This document shows positions 44,723 to 53,077 of a stretch of DNA of 64,000 bases, piece by piece. The stretch is from the NCBI RefSeq assembly GCF_008033115.1, contig NZ_CP041203.1:2418001-2482000 (forward strand), written 5' to 3'. A model generated the notes under the pieces. That model was given only the letters and a program-made list of their open reading frames with translations, searched no databases and was not told the DNA's origin. How positions within the stretch are numbered: the stretch's first letter is position 1; each line of letters opens with the position of its first letter. This DNA comes from Cellulomonas sp. Y8 (GTDB lineage: Bacteria; Actinomycetota; Actinomycetes; Actinomycetales; Cellulomonadaceae). A program made the translations under genes and the position numbers.

Positions 44723-46596
44723 CCGCCGTGGCGACGACGGCGACCTGGGGCGTCCGCGACGTCACGGTGCGCCGCGGTGGGCACGTCGCGCTCGACGCGG
44801 TCACGCTGCCGGTGCCGGCGGGGGAGATCACGGCGGTCGTGGGCGGCGACGGCGCGGGGAAGACCACGCTGGCCCGCCTGCTGGTCGGGCGCGAGGTCGC
44901 CGACGCGGGCGAGGTGCGGCGGGCCGGCGCGCGCCGCACCGGCTTCCTGCCCGCGACCTCCGGGGTGTGGGCCGACCTGAGCGTGGCGGAGAACGTCGAC
45001 CTGGTCGCGCGGGCCTACGGGCTCGACGCCGCGACCGCCCGCGACCGCGGCGACCGGCTCCTGGGCGCGGCCGGGCTGGCCGACGTGCCGCACCGGCTGG
45101 GACGGGAGCTGTCCGGGGGCATGCGGCAGAAGCTGGGGTTCTGCCTCGCGGTGCTCCCCGACCCGAAGCTCGTGGTGCTGGACGAGCCGTCCACGGGCGT
45201 CGACCCGGTGAGCCGGGTCGACCTCTGGCGGATGCTGTCCGCGGCGGCGGCCGGGGGCACCGCGGTGCTGGTGACGACGACGTACCTCGACGAGGCGGAG
45301 CGCGCGGCGACGGTGCTGGTGCTGGACGGCGGGGTGGCGGTCTACCGCGGCGACCCGTCGGAGGCGGCGTCCCGGGTTCGGGGGTCGATCGCGGTCCGCG
45401 CGGTCGGAGCGGACAGTCGCCTGGGGGGCCCGGCGGCGGTGCCGGAGGCGGGGCCGGTCGGGGCGGTGCCGGTCGCGGAGTGGCGCCGCGGGGGCGCCGT
45501 GCACGCGCTCGTCGCGCCCGGGGAGGGCGAGGCCCCGGCCGACCTCGAGGACGCGGTGATCGCGCTGACCCTGGAGCGGCGCGGCACCGAAGCCGCGCCC
45601 GCTGCCGCACACCCCGCGCACCGAGGGGGTACTCGACACGTCGAGCGAGTAGCCGCCGACTACTCGCTCGACGTGTCGGGTGTCCACTCGGCGCATGTGC
45701 ACCAACGCGCCGGTGCCGGGGGCCCCGCCGCCTCGGCCGCCGCAGCCGCGGCGGTCGAGGCCGCGCACGTCGTCACCGCCTTCGGCGGGTTCCGCGCCGT
45801 CGACGACGTCTCCCTGACCGTGCGTCCCGGCCAGGTGCTCGGCCTGCTCGGCGCGAACGGCGCCGGCAAGACGACGCTGATCCGCACCGTGCTGGGCCTG
45901 CTCGCCCCGACGTCCGGCACCGTGCGGGTGCTCGGCGGCGCGCCGTCCCGGGACGTCCGCCGGCGGATCGGCTACGTCCCCCAGGGACTCGGGCTGGCCG
46001 CGGACCTCACGGTGGCGGAGAACCTCGCGTTCGTGGCGGCGGCGTACGGGCTGGACGACGTCCCGGAGCCGCCCGCCGACCTGGCCGCGCAGCGGGACCG
46101 GCTGGTCGGGTCGCTCGGGCTGGGCCTGCAGCGGCGGCTCGCGTTCGCCGCGGCGCTGTCGCACGCGCCGGAGCTGCTGGTCCTGGACGAGCCGACGTCC
46201 GGCGTCGACCCGCTGGCCCGCGCGGCGCTCTGGGACACGGTGCACGAGCAGGCCGAGGCGGGAGTCGCGGTCCTCGTGACCACGCACTACATGCAGGAGG
46301 CCGAGCAGTGCGACGCGCTCGTGCTGCTGTCCCGGGGCCGGCGCGTCGCCGCGGGGACGCTCGCGGACGTGCTGGACGGGACCACGGCGGTCGAGGTCGG
46401 GACGCCGGACTGGCAGGCGGCGTTCGGGGCGCTGAGCGCGGCGGGGCTCCCGGTGACCGTGGCCGGCCGCGCCGTGCGGGTGGCCGGGGCGGACGCCGAC
46501 GAGGTCGCCCGGGCGCTCGCCGCGGCGGGCGTGCGCGGCGACGCCCGCCCCGTGCCCGCGCGGCTGGAGGAGGTGCTCACGCTCGGCTCGCTCTGA
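44719..46596 (+). CDS. Tandem ABC exporter ATP-binding protein (YbhF-like)
   Basis: A 625-residue protein with two complete ABC domains. The first has Walker A GGDGAGKTT (~38) and ELSGGMRQKLG (~132). The second has GANGAGKTT (~381), but its signature is the degenerate LGLGLQRRL (~466). The Walker B regions are LVVLDEPSTGVDP and LLVLDEPTSGVDP. The layout is that of YbhF, partner of ABC-2 permeases in drug export. The ~60-residue linker between domains is partly encoded by a long DNA palindrome (45634-45678), which appears inserted in frame. The GTG start is coupled to the permease. Confidence 0.9.
   Translation: MTAVATTATWGVRDVTVRRGGHVALDAVTLPVPAGEITAVVGGDGAGKTTLARLLVGREVADAGEVRRAGARRTGFLPATSGVWADLSVAENVDLVARAYGLDAATARDRGDRLLGAAGLADVPHRLGRELSGGMRQKLGFCLAVLPDPKLVVLDEPSTGVDPVSRVDLWRMLSAAAAGGTAVLVTTTYLDEAERAATVLVLDGGVAVYRGDPSEAASRVRGSIAVRAVGADSRLGGPAAVPEAGPVGAVPVAEWRRGGAVHALVAPGEGEAPADLEDAVIALTLERRGTEAAPAAAHPAHRGGTRHVERVAADYSLDVSGVHSAHVHQRAGAGGPAASAAAAAAVEAAHVVTAFGGFRAVDDVSLTVRPGQVLGLLGANGAGKTTLIRTVLGLLAPTSGTVRVLGGAPSRDVRRRIGYVPQGLGLAADLTVAENLAFVAAAYGLDDVPEPPADLAAQRDRLVGSLGLGLQRRLAFAAALSHAPELLVLDEPTSGVDPLARAALWDTVHEQAEAGVAVLVTTHYMQEAEQCDALVLLSRGRRVAAGTLADVLDGTTAVEVGTPDWQAAFGALSAAGLPVTVAGRAVRVAGADADEVARALAAAGVRGDARPVPARLEEVLTLGSL
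45634..45678. repeat. 19-bp perfect inverted repeat inside ABC linker coding region
   Basis: CGACACGTCGAGCGAGTAG (45634-45652) and its exact complement (45660-45678) flank a 7-base loop. It lies in the inter-domain linker of the tandem ABC protein. It looks like a REP/MITE-type palindrome that kept the frame open. Confidence 0.7.
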
Positions 46597-46624
46597 GCCC
46601 GCGGCCCGGGCGGCCCGCCCGCCG

Positions 46625-47386
46625 TCAGCGGAACGCGCCCACGGCCTCCGGGTACGCCTCGGCCAGCTCCCGCGTCTCCGCGGCCTGCGGGTCGGACAGC
46701 AGCGACCGCATCGACCCCGACTCCACGATCCGGCCCTCGCCGAGCACGTGCACCGTGTCGGCGAGCCGGTCGACCAGCCGCAGGTCGTGCGACACCACGA
46801 GCAGCCCGACCCCGGTGGCGGCGATGGCGGCCACCTGGTCGGCGACGGCCTCGCGGAGCGCCGGGTCGAGCGCGGTGGCGGGCTCGTCGAGCACGAGGAT
46901 CTCGGGGCGCGTCGCCAGCGCGTCGGCGAGCGCCAGCCGCTGCTTCTCGCCGCCGGACAGCGAGTGCAGCGTGCGGTCGAGGAACCGCGGCTCCAGGCCC
47001 ACGCGCGCGAGCACGTCCGCGGGCTCCAGCCCGGTGGCCCGCCCCGCCTTGCGGGAGTCGTTCAGCGTGGACTGGAGCACCTTGGCGACCGACGTGCGGC
47101 TGTCGACGCCCACCAGGCCCTCCTGGTGCACGGCGCGCACGGTCGAGCGGAACGCCTTGGTCTCCTTGCGGGACATCTTGGTGACGGGGCGGGCGCCGTA
47201 GGTCGCGCGGCCCTGCGTCGGCTTGTGCCGGCCGAGCAGCACCTGCGCGAGCGTCGACTTGCCCGCGCCGGAACGGCCGATCAGGCCCACGGTCTCACCC
47301 GGGGCGACGGACAGCGAGGCGCCCTGGAGCACCGCGGCGCCGCCGTAGCCGGCCCAGACGTCGTGCGCGGCGAGCGCGGCGCTCAT
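46625..47386 (-). CDS. Orphan ABC transporter ATP-binding protein (peptide/nickel type)
   Basis: A 253-residue ABC ATPase of the DppF/OppF type. Walker A is GRSGAGKST (~38), the signature SLSGGEKQRLALA (~140) and Walker B ILVLDEPATALDP. The VGVDSRTSV segment and the general spacing fit oligopeptide or nickel importers. The usual permeases, binding protein and DppD partner are not in the window, so its partners are unknown. The ATG at 47386 has a near-perfect GGAGGTGA ribosome-binding site. Confidence 0.88.
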   Translation of the reverse strand: MSAALAAHDVWAGYGGAAVLQGASLSVAPGETVGLIGRSGAGKSTLAQVLLGRHKPTQGRATYGARPVTKMSRKETKAFRSTVRAVHQEGLVGVDSRTSVAKVLQSTLNDSRKAGRATGLEPADVLARVGLEPRFLDRTLHSLSGGEKQRLALADALATRPEILVLDEPATALDPALREAVADQVAAIAATGVGLLVVSHDLRLVDRLADTVHVLGEGRIVESGSMRSLLSDPQAAETRELAEAYPEAVGAFR

Positions 47387-47482
47387 CGGGTCACCTCCCG
47401 CGCGGCGTCGGTCCGGTCGGCGTGGTCGTGCGGCGTACCCACAGCGTGTCCCTTCGAGCGATGACGGCCGTCGTGACAACGG

Positions 47483-47517
47483 CCGAGCCCCCCGCGAAGT
47501 TTCCGCGAGGGGCTCGG
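47483..47517 (-). terminator. Terminator hairpin downstream of sugar porter gene
   Basis: CCGAGCCCC and GGGGCTCGG pair perfectly, with an inner CGCG/CGCG pair. The hairpin lies 20 bases beyond the stop of the leftward sugar-transporter gene. Confidence 0.7.
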
Positions 47518-47536
47518 TCGGGCGCAAACGAGCGCG

Positions 47537-48994
47537 TCAGGCGCGCGCCTCCCGGCGGCGCGCCGGGGGCAGGTCCTCCATGTCCTCGAGCTCGACGCCC
47601 TTGGTCTCCGGGACCTTGCCGAGCACGAAGAAGAACGACAGGCCGGCGAACACGGCGTACATCAGGTACGGCCCGGTCGCGCCGAAGGTGTCGAGCAGCG
47701 GCGGGAACGTCACCGTGATGACGAAGTTCGCGATCCACTGCGCGGCGGCGGCGACGCCCAGCGCGGCGGCGCGGATCCGGTTGGGGAACATCTCGCCGAG
47801 CAGGACCCAGACCAGCGGGCCCCAGGACGCCCCGAAGAACACGACGAAGGCGTTCGCGGCGACCAGTGCGACCGGACCCCACGGCGACGGGAGCGACACG
47901 TTCTCGCCCGAACCGGACGCCTGCGTGAACGCCAGCGCCATGACGGCGAGCGAGACGGTCATGCCCGCCGAGCCGGTGAGCAGGATCGGGCGGCGGCCCA
48001 CCTTGTCGATGAGCGCGATCGCGATGAACGTGACGGCCACGTTGGTGACCGAGGTGATCGTGGAGACGAGGAACGACTGGCTCTCGTCGAACCCGACGGC
48101 CTGCCAGAGGGTCGTCGAGTAGTAGAAGATCACGTTGATGCCGACGAACTGCTGGAAGACCGACAGCAGGATGCCGACCCAGACCACGGGCAGCAGGCCG
48201 AACCGCGGGCCGCGCAGCGTGGCCTGCGCCTCGAGCGCCTTGTCCTTCTCGATGGTCTTCTCGATCTGGGCGACGCGCTCGCGGGCGTCTTCGTCGGGGC
48301 CGAGCACGCTCTCGAGGACGGCGACCGCCTCGTCGCGGCGGCCCTTGGCCACCAGGTAGCGCGGCGACTCGGGGATCCGCAGCGCGAGGATGCCGTAGAC
48401 GGCGGCGGGCACGACGGCGACGAGGAACATCCAGCGCCAGGCCTCCCAGCCCAGCCACAGCTCCTCGGACGCGCCGCCCGCGGCCTCCTGCAGCAGCTGG
48501 TCGGACAGCAGAGCGGCGAAGATGCCGAGCGTGATCGCGAGCTGCTGCAGCGAGCCGAGCCGGCCGCGCAGCGCCGCGGGCGCGATCTCGGCGATGTAGG
48601 CGGGGGCGATCACCGAGGCGATGCCGATGCCGACGCCGGCGAGGACGCGCCAGATGATCAGGTCCCAGACGCTGAACGCGATCGCGGACAGGATCGAGGA
48701 CACGAAGAACAGCACGGAGCCCAGCACCATCACCTTGGTGCGGCCCCAGTGGTCGGCGAGCCGGCCGCCCGCCCAGGCGCCGACGGCGCAGCCGAGCAGC
48801 GCGACGGCGACGGCGAACCCGGTGAGGGTCGCGCCCAGGTCGAACTGGCCCTGGATCGCGTCGACGGCGCCGTTGATGACGGACGAGTCGAACCCGAACA
48901 GAAACCCGCCGACCGCGGCGGCGACCGCGAGGCCGATCGCCTTGTTGTGCGACGGGTGCCTCCCCGTCGAGGGTCGGGCACTGCCTTCGGCCAT
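47537..48994 (-). CDS. MFS sugar transporter (sugar porter family)
   Basis: A 485-residue transporter with twelve predicted helices. Sugar-porter signatures include AGGRLADHWGRT after helix 2, IPESPRYLVAKGR at the end of helix 6 and the large central loop. It begins GFLFGFDSSVING in helix 1, as in XylE/GlcP-type proton-sugar symporters. The sugar is probably glucose, xylose or another monosaccharide. The ATG at 48994 with AAGGAGAA upstream is preferred to the longer frame. It is monocistronic and terminates in a hairpin. Confidence 0.92.
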   Translation of the reverse strand: MAEGSARPSTGRHPSHNKAIGLAVAAAVGGFLFGFDSSVINGAVDAIQGQFDLGATLTGFAVAVALLGCAVGAWAGGRLADHWGRTKVMVLGSVLFFVSSILSAIAFSVWDLIIWRVLAGVGIGIASVIAPAYIAEIAPAALRGRLGSLQQLAITLGIFAALLSDQLLQEAAGGASEELWLGWEAWRWMFLVAVVPAAVYGILALRIPESPRYLVAKGRRDEAVAVLESVLGPDEDARERVAQIEKTIEKDKALEAQATLRGPRFGLLPVVWVGILLSVFQQFVGINVIFYYSTTLWQAVGFDESQSFLVSTITSVTNVAVTFIAIALIDKVGRRPILLTGSAGMTVSLAVMALAFTQASGSGENVSLPSPWGPVALVAANAFVVFFGASWGPLVWVLLGEMFPNRIRAAALGVAAAAQWIANFVITVTFPPLLDTFGATGPYLMYAVFAGLSFFFVLGKVPETKGVELEDMEDLPPARRREARA

Positions 48995-49218
48995 GACGTC
49001 TTCTCCTTGCTCCGCTCGTCCTGCGAAGAGAACACCTGGGCCGGAGCACATCGTCGGGCGCCGGTCGAGGCGTTCTCACCTTTCACCCGCGCAGCGCATC
49101 CCGCACCCGGAAGGCCGGGCTTCGGTGCGCGGCGGGAACCGTAACCCGTCCCGCGGCGGTCCGCGCGCCGGCGGGGACCGACCGCGACGCGCGCCGCGTT
49201 CCGGCGGACAATCGACGG

Positions 49219-49863
49219 GTGACCCCCCACGACCGCCCGCGGTTCCGCCGCCCCGCCATGCTCGACCCGCGCGACGCCGACCAGCTGCCCGGCGACATGG
49301 ACCCCGCGCTGCGGTCGCAGGTCGCGCACACCACGGCGGCGGCGATCGTGCACCGCGGGCGGGCCGAGGGCGAGGAGGACCCGGCGCTCGTCGAGCGGCT
49401 GGTGCGCCTCGTCGAGACCGAGGGGCTCGACGTCGTGGCGGCCCTGTGGTCCGACAGCCCCGCGACGACCCTGCCCGGCACCCTGTGGCGGCTGTACGTG
49501 CTGCGCGAGTGGGTGCGCCGGGACCCGGCGACCCTCGCCGACCGGTACCGCCTCGGGCTCGACGCGGCGCCGGTGCACCACGTCGTCGTCGGGGTCGTCA
49601 GCCCGCCCGGGCCGGAGGAGCTGCGCGTGCTGCTGGACGCCGTGCTGTCGGGCGTGTGGACCGGCGACCTCGCGGTGACGCTGGAGCGCGGCGCGGCGTT
49701 CTGCCGGGTGCTCGCGACCGGCGCGGCCTTCGACGCCGACCACCTGGACCTCACGGGCGACGACGCCTCCGCCCGGCTCACGCGCAGCGCGGGGTCGCTC
49801 GTGCGCACCGCCGAGGAGCTGGAGCAGGCGGCCCACCTGTGGCGGTCCGGCTCCCTCGAGTGA
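49219..49863 (+). CDS. Conserved hypothetical protein
   Basis: A 214-residue soluble, mostly helical protein of unknown function. It has no signal peptide or membrane segment. Noticeable segments are LVRLVETEGLDVVAALW (~56), LPGTLWRLYVLREWVRRDP (~83) and HHVVVGVVSPPGPEEL (~117). The GTG at 49219 lies six bases after GACAAT, a variant leaderless box. It stands upstream of the phosphate-transport genes but is separated from them by a 350-base gap with its own promoters. Confidence 0.7.
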   Translation: MTPHDRPRFRRPAMLDPRDADQLPGDMDPALRSQVAHTTAAAIVHRGRAEGEEDPALVERLVRLVETEGLDVVAALWSDSPATTLPGTLWRLYVLREWVRRDPATLADRYRLGLDAAPVHHVVVGVVSPPGPEELRVLLDAVLSGVWTGDLAVTLERGAAFCRVLATGAAFDADHLDLTGDDASARLTRSAGSLVRTAEELEQAAHLWRSGSLE

Positions 49864-49940
49864 GCCGCGCGGGGTTGTTCCCGCACCGGCCGTGGCGATG
49901 CTCACCCGTCCGCGCCCAGGACGTGATCGGTCGCGGCGCG

Positions 49941-50097
49941 TAAACTCGAACCCGACGCCGGGCCGCGGTAGCCCCGGGCTCCAACTCAAGCCGCTCCGAG
50001 CGGCCGCGCGCCGAGAGGCGCTTCCCGGTCCGGCGTCCTCACCCTCCCCGCCCGGCCCCGGCGTGTGACCTCCGTCCCACGCGCGGGCCGGGCGGTC
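49941..50097 (+). ncRNA. Candidate structured small RNA
   Basis: TAAACT (49941-49946) would start transcription near 49953. GACGCCGG (49954-49961) pairs with CCGGCGTC (50030-50037). Inside are GCCGCT-CCG-AGCGGC (49990-50004) and GCGCC-GAGA-GGCGC (50008-50021), the latter with a GNRA loop. A hairpin with an 11-bp outer stem (CCGCCCGGCCC and its complement, ~50047-50096) follows and could terminate it. No reading frame is credible. It does not match SRP RNA, tmRNA or a cobalamin riboswitch by eye. In 70% GC DNA such folds can arise by chance. Confidence 0.35.
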
Positions 50098-50122
50098 GTG
50101 CGTCACGCTGAGGATGCTGTGC

Positions 50123-50178
50123 GTTCACCCTGGGTTCACTTGCGGGGTTGTGAGTTCACCCCGCGGCTGCCCTAGCCT
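50123..50178 (+). promoter_or_regulatory. PHO boxes and promoter of DUF47-pit operon
   Basis: Direct repeats GTTCACCCTGG (50123-50133) and GTTCACTTGCG (50134-50144) have the 11-base period of PhoP sites in actinobacteria. A third GTTCACCCCGC stands at 50154-50164. TAGCCT (50173-50178) is the likely -10 box. This places the operon under phosphate-starvation control by PhoP. Confidence 0.65.
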
Positions 50179-50213
50179 GTGCCTGACCAAGCCCCTCTCC
50201 TGCGGAGCCTCTC

Positions 50214-50834
50214 GTGCGCCTGCGCCTCACCCCGCGCGACACCTCGTTCTTCGACCTCCTGGCCGCGTCGGCGGCGCACCTGGTCACCGGAGCCAACCTG
50301 CTCGCCGAGCTGCTGGGCGCGGACCGCGCGACCCGCAAGGCGCTCGCCAAGCAGATGAGCGACGTCGAGCACCTCGCCGACGAGGCGACCCACCAGATCA
50401 TGCGGCGGCTGAACCAGACGTTCGTCACCCCGTTCGACCGGGACGACATCTACGGCCTCGCGTCCGCGCTGGACGACTGCATGGACTTCATGGAGGAGGC
50501 CGCCGACCTCATCGTCCTGTACAAGATCGACGAGCTCCCCCCGCGGGTCGCCGACCAGGTGCAGGTGCTGCAGCGCTCGGCCGAGCTGACCGCCGAGGCG
50601 ATGCCCCGGCTGCGCTCGATGGAGAACCTCGCCGAGTACTGGGTCGAGGTCAACCGGCTCGAGAACCAGGCCGACAAGTCGCACCGCAAGCTGCTCGCGC
50701 AGATGTTCGACGAGATCACCGACCCGATCCTCCTGATGAAGCTCAAGGAGGTCGTCGAGAAGCTCGAGGACGCCGCCGACGCGTTCGAGAAGGTCGCGAA
50801 CATGGTCGAGACCATCGCGCTCAAGGAGTCCTGA
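50214..50834 (+). CDS. DUF47 family (PhoU-like) Pit accessory protein
   Basis: A 206-residue all-helical cytoplasmic protein of the DUF47 family, distantly related to PhoU. It has the paired-helix pattern with DDIYGLASALDDCMDFMEEA near residue 79, which supplies metal-binding acidic residues. It is the usual partner of Pit transporters and is thought to modulate their activity. The GTG start at 50214 fits the spacing from TAGCCT and a weak GGAG. The pit gene begins six bases after its stop. Confidence 0.92.
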   Translation: MRLRLTPRDTSFFDLLAASAAHLVTGANLLAELLGADRATRKALAKQMSDVEHLADEATHQIMRRLNQTFVTPFDRDDIYGLASALDDCMDFMEEAADLIVLYKIDELPPRVADQVQVLQRSAELTAEAMPRLRSMENLAEYWVEVNRLENQADKSHRKLLAQMFDEITDPILLMKLKEVVEKLEDAADAFEKVANMVETIALKES

Positions 50835-50840
50835 GTCCCG

Positions 50841-51845
50841 GTGGAACTCGCGCTCGTCGTGGTCGTGGTCGCCCTGGCCCTCGGCTTCGACTACACCAAC
50901 GGCTTCCACGACGCCGCCAACGCCATCGCCACCTCGGTGTCGACGCGCGCGCTGACGCCGCGGGCCGCGCTGCTGATGGCCGCGGTCATGAACTTCACCG
51001 GCGCCCTGCTCGGCACCGAGGTCGCGGAGACGATCGCGACCTCGATCGTCGACCTCGGCGACGCGTCACCGCACCAGGCCCTCGTGGTCGTGCTCTGCGC
51101 GCTGGTCGGCGCGATCGTGTGGAACCTCATCACGTGGTGGTTCGGCCTGCCGTCGTCCTCGACGCACGCGCTCATCGGCGGCCTCGTGGGCGCCGGCCTC
51201 GCGGGCGGGCTGATGATCTACGGCTCGGCGATCGTCGACAAGGTCGTCCTGCCGATGGTCTTCTCGCCGCTCATCGGGTTCTTCCTGGCGTTCCTCGTCA
51301 TGGTCGGCCTGCTGTGGCTCATCCGGAACGCGTCGCCGTCGCGGACGACCCGCCGGTTCCGCCTAGCGCAGACCGTGTCGGCCGCCGCGATGGCCCTCGG
51401 CCACGGCCTGCAGGACGCGCAGAAGACCATGGGCGTGATCTTCATGGCGCTGCTCACCGTGGGCTGGGCGAACCCGGAGCAGGGCATCCCGCTCTGGGTG
51501 AAGCTGGCCGCCGCCACCGCCATCTCGCTCGGCACCTACTCCGGCGGCTGGCGCATCATGCGCACCCTCGGCCGCAAGATCATCGAGCTCGACCCGGCCC
51601 GCGGGTTCGTCGCCGAGTCGGTCTCCGCGGTGGTGCTCTACGTGAACGCGTTCGCGCTGCACGCACCGGTGTCGACCACGCACACGATCACCTCGGCGAT
51701 CATGGGCGTCGGCGCGACCAAGCGGCTGTCCGCGGTCCGCTGGGGCGTCGCGAAGAACATCGGCATCGCGTGGGTGCTCACCATCCCCGCGGCCGCCGCG
51801 GTCGCCGCGTTGGTGTACTTCATGCTGAGCCCGTTCCTGAACTGA
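50841..51845 (+). CDS. pitA: Inorganic phosphate transporter, Pit family
   Basis: A 334-residue PHO-4/Pit permease. The signature GFDYTNGFHDAANAIATSVS begins near residue 15 and is repeated in the second half as GHGLQDAQKTMG near 193. About ten helices are predicted. It takes up metal-phosphate with protons. The GTG start follows AAGGAG at a suitable distance. Its 3' end overlaps the convergent gene by 26 bases. Together with DUF47 and the upstream PHO boxes it forms a low-affinity phosphate uptake operon. Confidence 0.95.
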   Translation: MELALVVVVVALALGFDYTNGFHDAANAIATSVSTRALTPRAALLMAAVMNFTGALLGTEVAETIATSIVDLGDASPHQALVVVLCALVGAIVWNLITWWFGLPSSSTHALIGGLVGAGLAGGLMIYGSAIVDKVVLPMVFSPLIGFFLAFLVMVGLLWLIRNASPSRTTRRFRLAQTVSAAAMALGHGLQDAQKTMGVIFMALLTVGWANPEQGIPLWVKLAAATAISLGTYSGGWRIMRTLGRKIIELDPARGFVAESVSAVVLYVNAFALHAPVSTTHTITSAIMGVGATKRLSAVRWGVAKNIGIAWVLTIPAAAAVAALVYFMLSPFLN

Positions 51846-52578
51846 TTGGGGCGACGGGGGTGCCGTCGGGTCCGATGACCGTGCCCGGGTCGACGGCCTC
51901 GCCGTAGGGCGGGGCGGGGTCGAAGTACCCGAAGCGCACGCGAGACAGGTCGCACGGGGTCGTGCCGCCACCGCGGGAGACCTCGGGGTGTGGGTCCGTC
52001 GGCCAGATGTCGCCGGTGGGCGTGCGGTACATCTCCCACCGCCGCACGATCCCGGTGTCGGGTGGGTCGTGGACGTCGTCGGTCGAGGTAGCCCCCCAGC
52101 TCTCGGGCACGCAGACCCGGATCGTCGCGCCGATCTTGCCGGGCTCCACGGCCAGGACGACCAACGGTCGCGGCCCGGGCCGGTACGTGATCGGGCGGAA
52201 GAGGCGGTGGTCGGGGTCCCGAGCACCGAGCGCCGCATTGAACGCTCCGACCGCGCGCGACTGCAGGGACTGCTCGGACGCGAAGGCGGTCAGGCGGGGA
52301 TCGGAGTAGTCGTGGTGGTAGTTGGCCGCCGCTGTCAGCAGGTCGAACTGGCGCAGGGCCAGGACCCACTCGTCGTCGGCCCAGGGGCCGTCGTCGGGCG
52401 TTCCGTAGGGCCAGATGATCGCGGGGACCGGAGCCGGTCCGGATGCCTCGGCCGGGGTGCTCTCCTCGACTCCGCGCGGGGGCACGGTGTACCCCGCCCA
52501 GGGGTGCCACGCCAGGACCGCGACCAGGAGCGTGGCGCCGAGCGCGCCGAGCACGAGCGCACGTCGGCGTCGGGTCAC
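51820..52578 (-). CDS. Membrane-anchored hypothetical protein paired with WXG100-like gene
   Basis: A 252-residue protein with one N-terminal helix (LVLGALGATLLVAVLAW, ~8-24) followed by an external domain with many Pro and Trp residues and two cysteines. I recognise no family. GTG 52578 follows GAGGAG and lies five bases after the stop of the WXG100-like gene, so the two form an operon. By context it may be an accessory or immunity partner of a type VII substrate. Its 3' end runs into the pit gene on the other strand. Confidence 0.6.
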   Translation of the reverse strand: MTRRRRALVLGALGATLLVAVLAWHPWAGYTVPPRGVEESTPAEASGPAPVPAIIWPYGTPDDGPWADDEWVLALRQFDLLTAAANYHHDYSDPRLTAFASEQSLQSRAVGAFNAALGARDPDHRLFRPITYRPGPRPLVVLAVEPGKIGATIRVCVPESWGATSTDDVHDPPDTGIVRRWEMYRTPTGDIWPTDPHPEVSRGGGTTPCDLSRVRFGYFDPAPPYGEAVDPGTVIGPDGTPVAPISSGTGSA

Positions 52579-52583
52579 CGGGC

Positions 52584-52907
52584 TCAGCTCCTCGCCGGCG
52601 AGCGAAACGCGTCGCGCGTGTCGGTGTAGATCCGCATCGCCCGGTCCTCGGAACCGCCCAACAGCTCGGCGAGCTGGGCGGCCACGCGCCGTACTACGAC
52701 GCCCTCGCGGAGCTGCTGGTCGTCGATCGAGCGGAGGGCCTCGCAAGCCCCGACGGTGGTGTTCACCGCCCTCGCCGCCTCGGCGACCGCACTGCTGCCG
52801 CACCCGTCCACGTCGGCGGCCCACGGGCTCGGGAGCGTGTGGCCGTACCCGGCGAGCCGTGAGGCGGCCACGTCGACGGCAGCGCGGTCGGTGGTCAGGT
52901 CTGCCAT
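52584..52907 (-). CDS. Small WXG100/EspC-like helical protein
   Basis: A 107-residue protein with no signal peptide. Two helical halves are joined by PSPWAADVDGCGSSAVAEAA near residue 26-45. The pattern (D-x3-VDVAASRLAGYG, tryptophan before the turn, polar second helix) resembles the EspC/WXG100 group of type VII substrates. The exact W-x-G is replaced by W-A-A. It lies ~10 kb from the T7SSb operon with a membrane-anchored partner immediately downstream. Secretion by that system is inference. Confidence 0.55.
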   Translation of the reverse strand: MADLTTDRAAVDVAASRLAGYGHTLPSPWAADVDGCGSSAVAEAARAVNTTVGACEALRSIDDQQLREGVVVRRVAAQLAELLGGSEDRAMRIYTDTRDAFRSPARS

Positions 52908-53077
52908 GGCACGTCCTCGTCGTCGGCCGGTGGGTCCTCGTGGCGACGACCGTAGGGTGTGGCCCAGCCCGTGGGTGCCTGAACACGGCGGTGAGTGGTG
53001 CGCCCTAGGTGCTGCCCGAACGTTCCCGAACGGGCGCGAACTGGACATTCGCGACGAGGACGCGATTCACTCGTCCC

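Noticed and set aside
46625..47386. Considering the orphan ABC ATPase as part of the neighbouring TetR-controlled exporter
   Set aside because: It is on the opposite strand, belongs to the peptide/nickel importer type and has its own ribosome-binding site, so it is unlikely to be part of that exporter.
49954..50037. Known RNA classes (SRP RNA, tmRNA, cobalamin or c-di-AMP riboswitch) for the folded region
   Set aside because: The conserved signatures of these RNAs are not present. It is kept only as an unclassified candidate.
53015..53045. CGAAC repeats upstream of the septum-formation-like lipoprotein as a LexA/SOS box
   Set aside because: The actinobacterial SOS box needs CGAAC and GTTCG in inverted order four bases apart. 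Here the units are mostly direct repeats.
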